DNA of 64,000 nt from Sclerotiophoma versabilis (Eukaryota; Ascomycota; Dothideomycetes; Pleosporales; Didymellaceae). Of the stretch, positions 1-14,200 are shown piece by piece. Where the stretch lies: positions 682,001 through 746,000 of the forward strand of contig JAAROD010000044.1 of the NCBI GenBank assembly GCA_012274445.1, written 5' to 3'. Under the pieces are notes generated by a model that saw nothing but the letters and a program-made list of their open reading frames with translations, was not told the DNA's origin and made no database searches. Position numbers and translations under genes: made by a program. The stretch's first letter is position 1; every line of letters begins with the position of its first letter.

Positions 1-1573
1 GAGGTTGCGAATGTGCGGGAGTCGTAGCGCGGCCTGTTTCCATCTCCAGTGTTGCTCTGGGCGTCGCTGCGAGTGGGGGCACTTTCTGGTGCGCTGCGCA
101 CGGTTGCCGGCCGCGTGCACTGGCCGGAGGGGGTCGTTGATGCCCGCAGAGCCCGCGCCTTGTCGAATCAGCGCGGGGGGTTGATGCGCGCGCCGAGGAG
201 CCTCGAGCAATCACGAGTTGGCTTGAGGGTTGGGCGGCCAGGTCGTGACACGCCGATCTTTGATGTCTGTAACTACGTACCACCACTCTCTGCCCGCTCT
301 CGCCACGTTGCTTCGATGGAGAGCGTGCTGGGTCCTGTCACTGGCTGCAGTGGACTGCTGGTACTGCACGTGGGAGCTATATCGAGCTGTCGCGCTTCCT
401 GTCTCACCGTGCTTCCAGAAGTCTCAACGGCTGTCGTCCTCGTGTCCTTGGTTTTCCATCTCCCAGCTCCCGCGACAAATAATCGCTGGTTGGCACCACA
501 CTGGCAGACTGTGTTTTTATCGCTCTCCATCCCAGAAAATCACCCCAGCTGGACGCAGCCTGCAAGTGTCGTCATGATTGTCGCAGATGCAGAGAACCCA
601 CTGCTGCTGCTCAGCTTCGATGCAAAGTGCGAGGTCGCATTCTCTCAATCCACTGTGCCGCCTGTCTTGACACAGTCCCTGACGACAACACGTAACAAAG
701 ACGATGACTAAGACAATTTAGTTTTCTCTCGAGCAGTCCGCTAAGAGACAGCAATGTTGTGTCCAAGATCGTTAGTTAGCAGAAAGCGCAACGCTTTCAT
801 TGCTGCAATGACGTTCCCAAGTAAGTTCTCACCCAGCACTTATCTATGGAAGTAGAGCTGTCGGCGCTGCGAGCACACTCACACCGTGATGTACGACGAA
901 ATTAGCGCTACCTCTGAGATCGAAGACAAGAGCAAAGTGCGTCTTGACGTTACTGTGCTTCCACATTTGTTCAACAACCTTCAGTCACCCTATCGCCCAC
1001 ACGGGTGACGGGTGTTCAGCAAGTTCTACTTTTTTGATTCCTCGCTATCGTTGTACCGGAAATTCGGCCCTGACCCATGCAAGACTTACTCCATACGGTG
1101 AGTTGTTTCCTTTTTCCCTTTAGCTAAGATGCAAGCCCCCTCCTCTGCGTGGGGCGCTCTTGTTATTTCGTGTTACCCCGAGGGTACAATAGCATGGTGC
1201 TGTATAGCGCACATTTGGTAGCTCTGGTCACGTTACGAATGTTATACAAAGCAGCTGTAGTTTATCGCACCAGCAAATCTAGGTACAAGTAATTGATGGT
1301 CGAACAGCACATCAACGCCAAGGTGGTTGACCGGTAAACGGTGCTCGTACTGAATAGGCATCTCTGCAGATGCTGTCTCCTCGCCTACCGGCATGGCCGA
1401 GCGTAACATCGCTTGCCTGAGCCTCTTGACCCCTCCACAAGCTCTTCAACCTTCAACTCTTCAGGTCAAAGTTCCTACAAGTTTAGATCGCGAGGCACGA
1501 CTGCCTTTTCAACATCCTTCGATACTTTTCGAGGTTTACCACTCTTCTTAGCCTTGGGTTCTGCCTCATAACC
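1..1573. other. 5' intergenic stretch, no supported gene
   Basis: Open frames up to 220 codons exist near 49-711, but I recognise no domain and see no coding-like continuity across any splice sites, so none is called. About 1,400-1,560 is pyrimidine-rich with repeated CTTC/CTCTTC words just before the next start codon, which is common in fungal core promoters and 5' leaders. Confidence 0.5.
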
Positions 1574-4500
1574 ATGCGCTTGTTGCATCGTCAAGCCGAT
1601 GGCAGCTTCAGCCTCACGCCTCTACTTGCCGGCGACAAGATTCCACGATACGCTATTCTCTCTCACACTTGGGGCAAAGATGAAGATGAGGTTACGTTCG
1701 ACGATTTGCTCGGATGCACAGGTCACGAAAAGCTCGGTTACGAAAAGTTGAGGTTCTGCGCAGACCAGGCTGCCACAGACAATCTCGAATACTTCTGGAT
1801 TGACACTTGTTGCATCAAGAAGTCAAGCGATCGTGAGCTTTCGGAAGCTATCACATCAATGTATCGTTGGTACGGCAACTCAACGAAATGCTACGTATAT
1901 CTGTCGGACGTATCTTCAATCGCTCGCAACAAACCCTTCGAGCGCAGTCGTTGGTTCACACGTGGCTGGACCCTTCAAGAGCTGCTCGCCCCAAAGGTGG
2001 TTGAATTCTTCGACAAAGACAGGGAGTTTCTTGGTACTAAAGCGACTATGAAAGGACAGATTTCCCAGATTACAAATATCTCGATCGAGGCTTTGAGCGG
2101 AAAACCCTTGTCGGAATTTTCAGCTGATACGCTATTGAAGTGGGCCAAGAGAAGGTCGACCACACGCCCGGAAGATGCGGCATACTGCATGTTTGGGTAA
2201 GCAGTCACACATGCAACATTCCTTCAATTTACTCAGTGCCCTGGCAGAATGTTGGGCGTCTTTTTGCCATTGATATATGGTGAGGGCGAGAACGCGATGG
2301 CGAGGCTTCTGACCGAAGTACAGCGTAAGTGAGGAACCTTCAACGAAACGAACATTCATTTGCGCACAACTAGCAAGTGTTTTCCTACCATATTTACTAA
2401 CGGGCATCTACTATAGGCAAGCGTGTGGTGAATCCCGAGGATGTGAGCGCTTACCTTGACTCCCTTAGATTCGAGCATATTGAAGACCGTTACAGTAACA
2501 TCAGAGCGGCTCATGCAGATACTTGTGAATGGATTAGCAATAACGCTGAGTACCGCCGCTGGCTAGACAATGACCAGCTCGCTGAGCACCATGGTCTATT
2601 GTGGCTTAAGGGCAAACCGGGGTCTGGAAAATCAACGCTCATCAAGCATGCGCTCTCTAAAAACAAACATGAGAGAAGGCAGGACATCCACATTTCCTTC
2701 TTCTTCAACGCTCGGGGTACATCGCTTGAGAGAGACACCCTTGGAATGTACAGATCTCTCTTATATCAACTGCTCCAAGATTCAAAGACGGCAACGGACC
2801 TGTTCGAGGAGTATGACGTCCTGGAATTACCGAAAGCTAATCTGATCAAGTGGACGATACCACAACTTCAAGATCTATTCAAGCGTACTCTCCGAAAGCT
2901 CGACAGTCGTCCACTGTGGATCTACATTGATGCGTTGGACGAATGCAACGAGGACCAGATACGAAACATGGTTGTTTTTTTCCACGACATTGGTGTGTAT
3001 GCGATGCGAGCAAACATTCAGATGCGTGTTTTCTTCGCCAGTCGCTATTACCCACAGATATCAACTCCGAACAAAGTAGAATTACTACTCGAGAATGAAC
3101 CCGAACACAAACAAGACATCACCCGCTTTGTCAACGGCAACTTGAATGTTGGACTTCCGGCCGATATATCTACACTCGATGGCGTTCGAAACGAAGTGAT
3201 CAAGCGCGCCCGAGGCATCTTCGTCTGGGCGTTTGTTGTCGTTGAGATGCTAAAGAAGGCCTACGACCATGGGCAAATCCTAGCACTACAAAGAAAAATG
3301 GATGAACTGCCCGACGATCTCAGTCGGCTATTTGAAGAAGTCTTAGTGCGTGATGGCGAAGACGACGAAGTCATGAAGCTCTCCATTCGATGGATCCTGT
3401 GCGCTAAACGTCCTCTCAAACTACGAGAGCATTACTTTGCTGTTCAGGCCGGCATCCATCCGGACAATCTTAAGGATTTTGACCCGGATAAGATCAGCGA
3501 CCAGGAAATGAAGGCCTTCGTCCTCAGCAGCTCTCGGGGCCTCGCAGAACTTACTGAATCGGAGAATCCCGTTATTCAATTCATCCATGAAACAGTCCGA
3601 GAGTTCTTCTTAAAAAGAGAGAGTAAGCGAAGCGGGTCTGGTACGACAGCCCCATCCGTCCTAGGAGCTACGCACGATACTATGGTGAAGTGTTGTATGG
3701 CATACATGTCATTTGCTGAGACCATCCCACTTGTACAAACTGTGCTTCAGGGCCAGTCGCGGGGCGAAAAGGACAAACTGCCGCCTGATGATGATGACAA
3801 GTTCTTGGAAGAGCAAAGTCAGGCACTTCTCCAAAAGCTACCCTTTGTTGCTTATGCACAGTCCTACTGTCTGTACCACGCAGATGACGCCGAAACTGGC
3901 AATCAGCCACAAGACTCCTTCCTTCGAACATTCGATACCTCAAGGTGGAGTCGCATGGAATGGGTGCTAACGGTCGATTTTCGCGCATCAGAAGAGCAAT
4001 ACTCACTGACTCGTCACACTGATCTCGCTTCTGATAGATCTTTGCTTTACATCATCGCCCAGAAGCGTCTCCGATCACTATTGATTGCTTGGAAACGGAT
4101 CAATCCAGATGCTACAGTGGATCAAGGAGCTCCTTTATCGCCTATCAGAGCGGCGTTGAAATACTGGAACGTCGACTGCCTGCGTGTGCTTATGACTGGA
4201 ATCTGGGCCATTTCACCAACCGATTATACCCCAAGCGATTTTGAGTTAACTCAGTTGGTGCGTACATATGAATATACTCCCAAGGATATTCGTGGATCCA
4301 ATATATCACATATTCTCTACAGCTACGGGTTAGAGCCCGAATTCCTGACCTTAATCCGCTGTGGTACTTTTGGGCTAGAATCCAACGTATCATCTCAGAC
4401 GAAAAATGTTCCACTAGCGCTTGCAATCGATCGTGGATTTGAAGCTGCTGCAGAGTATCTTCTGCTAGAGGCCCCTGATGTCGATTGTAACCGAAAGGGC

Positions 4501-5223
4501 GACAGAGGCTTAACGCCGCTTATGAGAGCAGCACGAGAGGGAAGAATTCGGATCGTCACTCTTCTGCTAAGACGCGCAGATTTAAAAGTGAATCTGAAAT
4601 GTGAGACCGAAAGGACTGCACTATCGTATGCGGCAGAAAAGGGACACGTGGTGGTATGCCAAGTCATACTCGAGCATCCGCAGACAGACGCCGATGAGTG
4701 TGACGGAAAGGGACGTACTGCCCTTCACTTTGCGTCCATCGCCGGACAAGACGCCATCATCGAGCTCTTCATGTCCAACCGAAACGTGGACCTACACTCA
4801 AAGACTTACATCGGTCACAATGCGCTCTCCTACGCCGTGATGAACGGTCACTTCGACACCACAAGACAGCTCCTCCGCATCGAGGACATAGACAACAACT
4901 CACAAGATACGATCCACGGCCGCACCCCATTAATCTTCGCATTGGAACACAGATACTACAGCCTGGCGAAACTTCTACTGGCGAGACAGGACATCAACAT
5001 CAGCATCTGTATGGAAAGTGGCAAGAGTCCTCAGAACTTTGCAAAAGAAGCGCTGGAGCATGAGGAAGCACGTCTAGCCTCTGATCCTGGTAGTCAGGAG
5101 TCTCAGCGCTTGTTGGAAGAGGCACAGGTGGTGTGTGAGCTTATCGATGACAAGCTGAATGACATTGTGACTGACAATGAATTCTCCAACGACGAGGAAT
5201 GGGAATTGGAGAGTGTATACTAG
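1574..5223 (+). CDS. HET-NACHT-ankyrin NLR-like protein
   Basis: Predicted 1,168-residue cytoplasmic receptor of the HET-E/HET-D kind, which trigger heterokaryon incompatibility death on sensing non-self. I read exons 1574-2196, 2248-2324 and 2417-5223; introns of 51 and 92 nt start GTAAG and end CAG/TAG, and the joined frame is open to TAG at 5221. Residues 1-230 form the HET domain (ILSHTWG, WIDTCCI, RGWTLQELLAP). A NACHT NTPase follows, with Walker A GKPGSGKST near 299-307 and Walker B LWIYIDALDE near 400-409. About 895-1110 holds five or six ankyrin repeats (GLTPLMRAAREGRI, GRTALHFASIAGQ). The N-terminus resembles the HET gene at 43.9 kb. All key NTPase residues are present, so it looks functional. 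The sensed ligand cannot be told. Confidence 0.9.
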
Positions 5224-5428
5224 TGAATTGGTTCCTCTTGTTCAAAGGCGGGTTTATAGGCGAAGCTAACCCATTGGCATGTGGTGATCAGGGTCCACCC
5301 CACCCAAGATATTCTAACATCGTCCACAAGAATATTTCGACCTCTTAGAAATCCAGCAAATTGCTTCAATACTTACCGATGATGATACATTGATTCCCGG
5401 ACTTATCCTATTTCACCTGCTTCTAACA

Positions 5429-6215
5429 ATGACACTCAGCCTCTCGACTCTGATTTCGAACACCCAACTGCAAAGTCCCCTATTCAGAACCCTCTCAGGC
5501 GATCTACGCAATGAGGTTGAGGTTTTCAGTGTCTTCATGAGGTTCCGGGACGACACAGCACTATATCCGCTGGACTCATATCAGTACCAACTTGAATTCA
5601 CCGCGCCACTGAAGCGCAACAGTGCGCTCCTACAAAGCTGCAAAACAGCCTGCGCAGAAGGCAAAAAAGTGTATCCTGGCGGACTTGAAGAATGCGCTTT
5701 CTGGTTTGGTACGGAAGAAAACATCTGTAGACCAGGACGCACGCCTTTCGCCGATACACATGCATGCTAGATCGTGGCCTAGAAGGCATTGGAGGCTTTT
5801 AGGATGTTTTGTGAATACCTTTCTCCGCAGGCTGCTACTATCCTATTGCCCTAGGAGTGTACTCTGATATAGATGTACTGGCTGGAGCGTTGCACAGGCT
5901 TGTGTTGACTTCTTCCCATGGCCCGATTTCGGCCTATGCGACTCGTTATCACCATGTGCTATTCGGATTGGTGGGACTGGGAGGATGACGCGACTTTGAC
6001 CAAAGATGAAGGGTGGATAGGTGCTTACGAAGGGAATGAGAGTGGAGTATGAGACATTGAGTCGGAAGAGGGATGAGTTGATGCGGATTGTAGAGAGTGA
6101 TAGGAAGCGGAAGTTGCGTGTGAGGCGCGAAGAGAACGGGAGTGTTGCGGAGGCTGGAAGGGGCATCATGAAAGTGGGCTTGGTCGTACGATGTAAGTCT
6201 ATTCAGCGAGATTGA
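5429..6215 (+). pseudogene. Broken 2EXR/F-box-like dothideomycete gene
   Basis: The first frame (5429-5770) begins MTLSLSTLISNTQLQSPLFR and continues DLRNE, resembling the N-terminus of the large dothideomycete family of small proteins starting with an F-box-like 2EXR segment (QSPLFRLP.ELRN pattern, then a conserved basic/aromatic core). The frame stops at TAG 5768. Family-like stretches resume in other frames: MRLVITMCYSDWWDWEDD up to TGA 6050, then a charged tail MRVEYETLSRKRDELMRIV up to about 6215. At least two frameshifts are needed to join these and no GT..AG intron explains them, so I call it a pseudogene. No function is known for the family; a very odd intron structure is the alternative. 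Confidence 0.5.
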
Positions 6216-6425
6216 TAATTATGACACAGAGCGATCTTGCGCTACGATGATGGCCAGAGTTGTCGTATGTTTGCAGTCCAAGTTGACGTTCACTACTAAC
6301 GCCCCTGCGTCGTCCTGGTGCAATTTTAGCGTATCGCGCGCACAGCCGAGCCGTGCGGACTTGTTGCATGGCTATCAATAGATGTCCCAAAAAAAAAACT
6401 ACATACAGTAACAGCAAAAAAATAC

Positions 6426-6451
6426 ACATACAACAGCGGGTATTTGCTAGT
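6426..6451 (-). pseudogene. 3'-end fragment of a 5S rRNA gene
   Basis: These 26 bases match, with two differences, the reverse complement of the last bases of the 5S rRNA gene at 41437-41555 (CAGCGGGTAT followed by GCTAGT here). Similarity stops at 6451, where the A+T-rich block starts, so the rest of this 5S copy was lost or mutated beyond recognition. Confidence 0.6.
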
Positions 6452-7277
6452 AAGGCATGTGCCCTCTTTTAACACGCCCTATAATTATGCAGAAGAATAC
6501 TACTAGAATTAACAGCCTTTGTACATACAGTCTTAGCGCTTATTTAGAAAATCTTGCTTAGTTATCTTTTCTAATACCTTAAAGTATAGTACCTAAAAAG
6601 TAGCTATATATAAAATTTAAGTAGGTTATAGCTAACTTAGTTATACTACACTAGTATTATGCTAGTTTAAGTCTATAAAGAGGTTTTTCTGCATTCTTAC
6701 TCTCTAAGTTATAACCTTACTATTCTACCTATTTCTTACTAATCTCTTTAGTTAATTATAGAATTATTTTTGCATACTATTTTAATAAGCTAAATACCTA
6801 CTTCTTATTAACTAAGGCCTAGTCTAGCTAGTTATTAGTACCTTAGTTAGGTAAAATTTAAGAAATATTAAGATACACCTAACTATAAATATAATTTTAT
6901 TAATACTAATATAAAAAAATACTAAGAATAGTTAATAATAATTTAGAATTAGTATATACTTTATTTATAGTAAAATTATAAAGCTAGGCTTATACTAAAC
7001 TTATAGATACTTTTAAGATAATAATATTAATTCTAACTCTATATAGGTAGAATTATATAAAAGTAGAAAGAATATAATTATATAGTATAAAATATTCTTC
7101 TTAGACTATATTAATAATTTAGTAAAGTAGGTTTTATTTCTTTTAGCTAAGAAGTATATTAATAAACGCATACTAAACTATATAAGCATAGTACTCTTAA
7201 TATAGTATAAACTAGTTAAAGAGGTAGACCTAATAGTTCTTAAAGTAAGAAGAGAGCTAGAGCCTTAAGAATCTAAG
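6452..7277. repeat. RIP-degraded relic left of Gypsy element 1
   Basis: Very A+T-rich DNA with almost no CpA or TpG. The plus strand can be read as a long frame if TAA/TAG are taken as former Gln/Trp codons, so it was probably coding. It ends in CTAAG (7273-7277), the left copy of the target duplication of the Gypsy insertion, and would join 14206 onward before that insertion. Element family not identified. Confidence 0.55.
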
Positions 7278-7766
7278 TATTATAATCCTATGCAGATAAA
7301 GCAGTATAGTAATTAAGTAGCTAACTACAGCTCTTACCTATAAGCTAGAGGCAGAGCTAGAAAGAATCTTCCTTTATATAGTTATATAACATGCTTATTA
7401 ATAAGTATAATATATATAACTTACTTATTAATAAGCATTATATATTACTACTTATTAATAAGTAACACTATATATTTTATTAGACTAACTCTAGTTACTT
7501 ATTAATAAGTATTATCTTCTAGTAAGTATATAGTAAGTAGAAATATAACTTTTATAGTTTATATTTAACCTTATTAATTAAGTTTGTCTTTAGAATCTTA
7601 ACCTAACTCTTAAGCTAGATAGTCTACTCTATACTACTTATTATTAACCCCTATTATTATAGTGTTTTACTAGGTAATAACCTAACCTAATCTACTGCGC
7701 GCTGTTTATACCTAAGAACTAACAGAATTAGTGCTTATAGTCTTTAACTAAAGTATAACTTTAATA
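7278..7766 (+). repeat. 5' LTR of Gypsy element 1
   Basis: 489 bp, alignable without gaps to the 3' LTR. Begins TATTATAATCC, a RIP-altered TGTTA-type end, and ends TTTAATA. It differs from the 3' copy mainly by extra transitions to T or A, so this copy is more mutated. It contains four copies of the self-complementary word TTATTAATAA. Confidence 0.9.
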
Positions 7767-10700
7767 TTTTAAACACCCCTAATATAAGCAATATATTAGA
7801 AGATTATACTACCTCTAGTAACTCTACTAATATGTGTAATTTAGCTAGCCTTAAGGTTACTAAACCTAACTTCTATAATAGAAACTGTTCTAAGCTTAAG
7901 AATTAGCTCCTTTAGTTTAATTTATTCTTTACCTTTTAAGGCATATCTATTAAAGAAGAGAATAAGGTTAAGCTAGCTATATTGTACATGTGTAGTAAAG
8001 CCTTTAAGTAGATTTAGCCCTTTATTTAGAATAAGATAAGTAAGACTACTTCTCTTAAAGATAATATATAGCTTAATAACTTTATAGAATTTAAGACTAA
8101 GATCTAATAGATCTTTAGAGTTATTAATAAACCTATTATAGCTAGGCGTAATATCTAGACTATTTAGTAGACTATATTAGTTATAGACTATACTGCTAAT
8201 TTCTAAGCTATTACTTATAATACTAACTAGGATAACACTATACTAATAACTATGTTTAGACAGAGTCTAAAGCCTAAGGTTAAGGAAGAACTTATACATA
8301 CTAGCGCAGTAATTAGAAGCCTTAAAGACTTAGAGAATAAAGCTATTAATATTAATACTTATTTCTATAAGCTTTACTTAGAGTTAGAGAAGAATCTATA
8401 AGTATAAGTTATAGGTAATATAAATAACTACTTATAACTATAAAACTAGTAGCGCTATAATAACCTGCACTAAGGAAACTAAGAAGGACATAACTACTAT
8501 TAGTTTAATACTAGTTAACGTATCTATAATAATATATAGAGTAGATACTTTAGACTAGAAGCTATAAACCTCTTAAACCTTAATAAGAGACTGCTACTAG
8601 GATAATAGAATAAGAAAAAGAGTAGTTATAATAAGAATAAGTCTAGTATAACTTATTATAGATATAGTAAGCAAGGCTACTACGTTAAGAATTATTAATT
8701 AAAGAATAAGGTAGTTTAATAACTTAACATACTTACCTGTAGAGATGTAGATATAGGTAATAAATAGAAAATTCTTACTAATAACATAGAGTATCTTATA
8801 AAAGACTCTAAGACTAAATCTAATAATAATTATATTATACTATCTAATAAGAATATATAAAGTGTCTAAAGCTAAGCACCTATACTATACTAAATATTAG
8901 ATAAGTAGTAGAAGTATCTACAGGACCTAATAGGATAACTATTAGAATAGATAGAATAAGTATATAAATAAGAACTAAAAGTGCACAGGTATAAGCAGCC
9001 TATAATATCCTAATAACTACGTAATACTACTAGATAAGAAGTAGATAGAGGTATTACCTACACCTCTAATACTAAAGAAAGCTAGTATAATATAGATATG
9101 CGCAAATTTAATAAGTATACTAAAGTAGAATTAGTATATTAAGAATTCTAAGATAATAATAATGCCTTTTAAGTAAACTATAAACAGATTACTAAAAGTA
9201 TTAATAAGAGACTATAATAAATAGCACTCTAAACTTACACAGAATAATAATAGGTTAATAACCTAAACAAGTCCTAATAAGATTAGTAGAAGTATATATT
9301 TAATAAGCTTAGTACTAGAAACTATGCTATATAATAGAAGCTTAAGTAATAAATAAAAAATAACTAAAGTAGGAATAAACCTAACTTTAACAGAAAGCTA
9401 GCGTTACGTTTAAACCTATAACTAGACTATGCCTTAGACTACTAGAATCTAAATTATAGAAAACTATTATAGATAGTATACGTATACAACGCCTATTGCA
9501 TATATAAATTAGAAAAACTAGAAAAGAGATAGTTTCTAACCTCTAGTACTATATATAGAAAATAATAGTATAATTACAAGAATAATATATATAAAATATA
9601 CTTTTAGAATAAATATTCTAAGCTATACTTTCTAGGTATAGATAATTATTAGGTAATTATATACATGCAATTAGTTATTAACAGCTCCTGCTATAATCTA
9701 TATTAGTAGTGTTATCTTAACCTAAACTATAAGCTATATAAAGGTAGTAAGATTATCTATAGATTTAGTAATAAGAAGACTTTTTTAGGTAAGCGCTAAA
9801 AGAGTACTCTACTAAGTAATTTCTTAATACTATTAGAGACAGCTTACTTATTAAACTACCTATTAAGTTAAATAGAGTAGTATTATTAGCACTCTTAGAC
9901 TTAGAAGCACAAGCAAACTATATATCCTAGATAGTAATATACTAAGTAGGTCTTATACTATACATAAAGAAACACGCCTACTTACTCTAAGTAGCTAATA
10001 GAGAATTAATACTAGAAGAGCTGTATATTATATATAAAGTAGTAGCAGCCTCTCTAGAGATATAGAAGCACTATAAGAAATTAACCCTAGACGTCTTTAT
10101 AAAGGCTACGTATAATATTATACTAGAACTTCTCTAGTTATAAAAGTATAATCTAGAAATAGACTAGATATAGAAAAGACTTTTATTAAGATAATATAAA
10201 TATAGTACTAATATATTAAAGCCTATGCAGCGCGCGCTGTAACTAGTAGATAAGAAAAAAATTAATAATATCTCTTTAATATATAAGATATACTAAGATA
10301 GAGCAGTTAACTATATAGATAAAGAAAGCCCCTCTATAATAGTTAAGAAGAATAAAAGTACACCTTCTAGTATACTAGATATATATAGACAGTACGCCTA
10401 GATATTTAAAGAAGAGTTATCTATAAAAGCGCTACCTAAGTATTAACCTTAGAATAATAAGATTAAACTTAAAAAAGAGAAAGAACTACTCTTTAGGCCT
10501 ATATACTAGTTATCTAAGAAAGAGCTTAAGATACTATATAAGTATATTAAGGAGAACCTTATAAAAGAATTTATTAGAAAATCTAAATCCCTAGCAAAAT
10601 TCTCTATTCTATTTATACTAAAGTAAGATAGTAAGCTAAGGCTTTATATTAACTACTAGAAGTTAAATAATATTACTATTAAGAATTATTATTTACTACC

Positions 10701-13700
10701 TAATATATCTAAGTTATAGGACTAGCTATTAGGAGTAAGGTTCTTTACTATACTTAACTTATATAGAGCGTATAACCTTATACATATAAAGAAAGGTAAA
10801 GAATAGAAGATAGTATTTAGAACCTGTTATAGTTACTATAAGTATATAGTTATACTATTTAGGCTAACTAATACACTAGTAGTATATTAGGTGTTAATTA
10901 ACAATATACTGTAAGTATACCTAGACATTATAGTAGTAGTATATCTTAATAACATCCTAGTATATAGTAAGATACTAGAAGAATATAAGGTCTATATATA
11001 ATAAGTATTAGAATACTTAGTAATAGCAGACCTTAGGCTAAAGCTAGAGAAGTATAAATAGTATAAGGAAGAAGTAGAGTTCCTTAGTTATATTATAGAA
11101 AGATATAGAGTTAAGATAAGTAAAAAGAAAATATAGGTTATAAGAGATTAGCTAATACCTACTATAGTTAAGAGAATTTAAGAATTCCTTAGGTTTATTA
11201 ACTTTAACTAATACTTTATTAAAGACTACTCTATAAAGGCCTTACTGCTTATAAGACTTATATAGAAGAATATACTCTTTAAGTAGAAATAAGTATAAGA
11301 AGATACTTTCTAATTACTTAAGTAGGCATGCATAGAGCCTTCTACACTAATTATATTTAGAAGTAGTAAACTTGCGCACCTTAAAATAGATACCTTAGAT
11401 TTAGTATTAGGAGTATATATTACTTAAGAATAAGACATTTAATAGCACCTAATTACCTACTACTTAAGAAAGTTTATAGTACTAGAAGAATATTATAATA
11501 TATATAATAAGAAGCTTATAGCTATTATTAATATACTATAATATTAGAGAGTATATATAGAAAGCTGCTTAGAACTTACTATCTATATAGATTATAAGAA
11601 CTTAGTATATTTTACTACTACTAAGGTTCTAAACTAATAATAAGTACGCTAGTTAGAAATGCTTAGTTAGTATAAGTTTAAGATTCTATATATAATAGGA
11701 AGAGAAAATAGTAGAGCAGACGTGCTTAGCTAACGCTATAACCTTACAGGTAAAAAAACAATTAATAAGTTTACTATTCTTAGAGTTAATAAGAATAGGA
11801 TATTAGGACTATCTTAGTAGCTTAATTTAGTAATGCAAGTTTAGTAGAAATAATACATCCTAGAGTAAGTACTAGAGGAACTTTAAGAGAAAGTTATTTT
11901 AAAATATTATAATAATACACTATACAGACACTCTAGTATTACTTATACTATAGAACTTATTAAGTAATACTATAAGTTTTCTAATATAAAGAATAAGGTT
12001 ACTAAGTTTATTAGAAACTGCGTGTAGTACTAATAGAATAAGTATAGTATATATACTAAGTATAGAAAAGTATAAGTAATAGAGCTACTAACAGCACTAT
12101 AGATAAATATTATAATAGATTTTATTACACAGCTACTACCCTCTAAGAACCCTATTATAGAATACACCTATAACTTAATCTTTATTATAGTAGACTAATT
12201 TACTAAGTATGCTAAAATAATACTATTTAGATATAGCTACACTGTATAGCAGCTAGCTATAGTATTTATTAATTAAATTATTTACTACTACAGAATACAT
12301 AAATTAGTTATTAGTAATAGAAATAAGCTTTTTATATTAAACTATTAGACTATAATACTTACTATATTAGGTACTAAGAAAAAGCTATCTACAGCCTACT
12401 ATCTACAGATAGATAGACAGACAGAAAGAATAAATTAGACTATAGAAACGTACCTTTAGATCTATAGCAACTAGAAATAAGACAACTAGGTTTTACTATT
12501 ACCTATAGCACAGATTATATATAATAACAAACTATTAGAAGTAATAGGTATAACACTATTCTTTATAAACTATAGAAGACACCTAAATCTCTTTACTTAA
12601 TCTCTTAATTATCCTATTTAGACGGAATTAGTAATAGCTTTAGCAGTTAGACTAAAGAAAGTATACTAGAAATTACTTAAAAACATTATATAAGCTTAGA
12701 AACAAGCTATTTTATATATTAATTAGAAATAAAAAATAGTACCTTAACTAAAGAAGAGAGATAAAGTCTATCTTCTTATAAAAAATCTTAGAATATAAAG
12801 AGTAATAAAAAAACTAAATAAGGTTAAGGTTAGACTATTTTTTATTTCTAAGTAAATTAGCCTAGTTAACTATTAACTTAAGCTACCTAAGAATATAAAG
12901 ATCTATCTAGTATTCTATATCTTACTATTAGAACCTACTAACCTAAGAATACTAATCTAGAAAGACTTCTACTACTAAGCTAACAGTAATAATAAGTAGA
13001 AAGTTAAAAAAATAATAATATATTAGAGAACTAAGAAGAGTATTTAATACCTAGTTAAGTAGTTAGGTTACCTAGAATTAGAAAATATATAGGAACCTCT
13101 AATGCACTTTATAAACTACTACTAATTAGTATAAAGGTACTATAGTTTATAACAGACTTCTTAATAAGCCTAAGAGTAGCCTAGGTTATAGGTAAGGTAT
13201 ATATACCTATTAATACTACTAGATAATCTATCTTCTTAGTAAGATCTAGTTCTTCTAATTTAGCTATTTTATTTACTATATACAGCGCCTTTTACTACGC
13301 GCAATTCTTAGCTTATTTTAGAATCTTCTTATTTTATAATAACTAAGTAATAATAGTTACTAATAAGGTTTTATCTTCTTCTACCTTCTTCTTATACTCT
13401 TTGCAAGTATAGTTTAGTAACTTCTATAATATATTAATATAAGGCTTTCTAGCCTTTATATACTTAGTATACTTTAGATACTTTATAGTATTTAGTATAA
13501 TATAGTACTTATAGCCTTTAAAGAAATAATAGTTATAAAAGACTTTAGTAGAAGTATTAGCTTAATAAATTTCTAGGCTAAGTTAAAGGTTATAGGTATA
13601 AAAAGATATCTTAATATACTAGTTACTAGATATAGAGACAAGCTTAGTTTTATATAAGCCTAGATTCTAGTTATATAGTTTAAGAATAAACCTAAAGAAG

Positions 13701-13711
13701 AAGAAGAATAG

Positions 13712-14200
13712 TATTACAATCCTGTGCAGACAAAGCAGCATAGTAATTAAGTAGCTAACTATAGCCCTTACCTATAAGCTAGGGGCAGAGCTAGGAAGAA
13801 TCTTTCTTTATATAGTTACGTAACATACTTATTAATAAGTATAACACACATAACTTACTTATTAATAAGCATTATATATTACTACTTTTTAATAAGTAAC
13901 ACTATATATTTTATTAAACTAACTCTAGTAACTTATTAATAAGTATTATCTCCTAGTAAGTATATAGTAAGTAGGAATATAACTCTTATAGTTTATGTTT
14001 AACCTTATTAATTAAGTTTGTCTTTAGAATCTTAACCTAACTCTTAAGCTAGATAGTCTACTCTATACTACTTATTATTAACCCCTATTATTATAGTGTT
14101 TTACTAGGTAATAACCTAACCTAATCTACTGCGCACTGTTTATACCTAAGAACTAACAGAATTAGTACTTACAGTCTTTAACTAAAGTATAACTTTAACA
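13712..14200 (+). repeat. 3' LTR of Gypsy element 1
   Basis: 489 bp, same length as the 5' LTR. Begins TATTACAATCC and ends TTTAACA, closer to the TG..CA rule than its partner. The next five bases, CTAAG, repeat those just before the 5' LTR. Confidence 0.9.

Larger units (their letters stand above)
7278..14200 (+). mobile_element. Complete RIP-inactivated Ty3/Gypsy chromovirus
   Basis: A 6,923-bp LTR retrotransposon: two 489-bp LTRs (7278-7766, 13712-14200), flanked by the 5-bp duplication CTAAG at 7273-7277 and 14201-14205. The plus strand shows, in order, a gag zinc knuckle near 8654-8695 whose Cys/His codons became Tyr, reverse transcriptase with the active site read as YLNN instead of YLDD at 10942-10953, RNase H, an integrase zinc region near 11.9 kb and core near 12.1-12.4 kb, and a C-terminal chromodomain (KVKKIII..., then LGYLELENI) near 13.01-13.11 kb, which marks it as a chromovirus. 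A purine tract at about 13696-13711 precedes the 3' LTR. Nearly every Trp and many Gln codons are TAG/TAA, so it cannot encode active proteins. Confidence 0.9.

Noticed and set aside
49..711. 220-codon plus-strand frame as a gene
   Set aside because: No recognised domain, poor start context and rival frames on both strands of equal quality.
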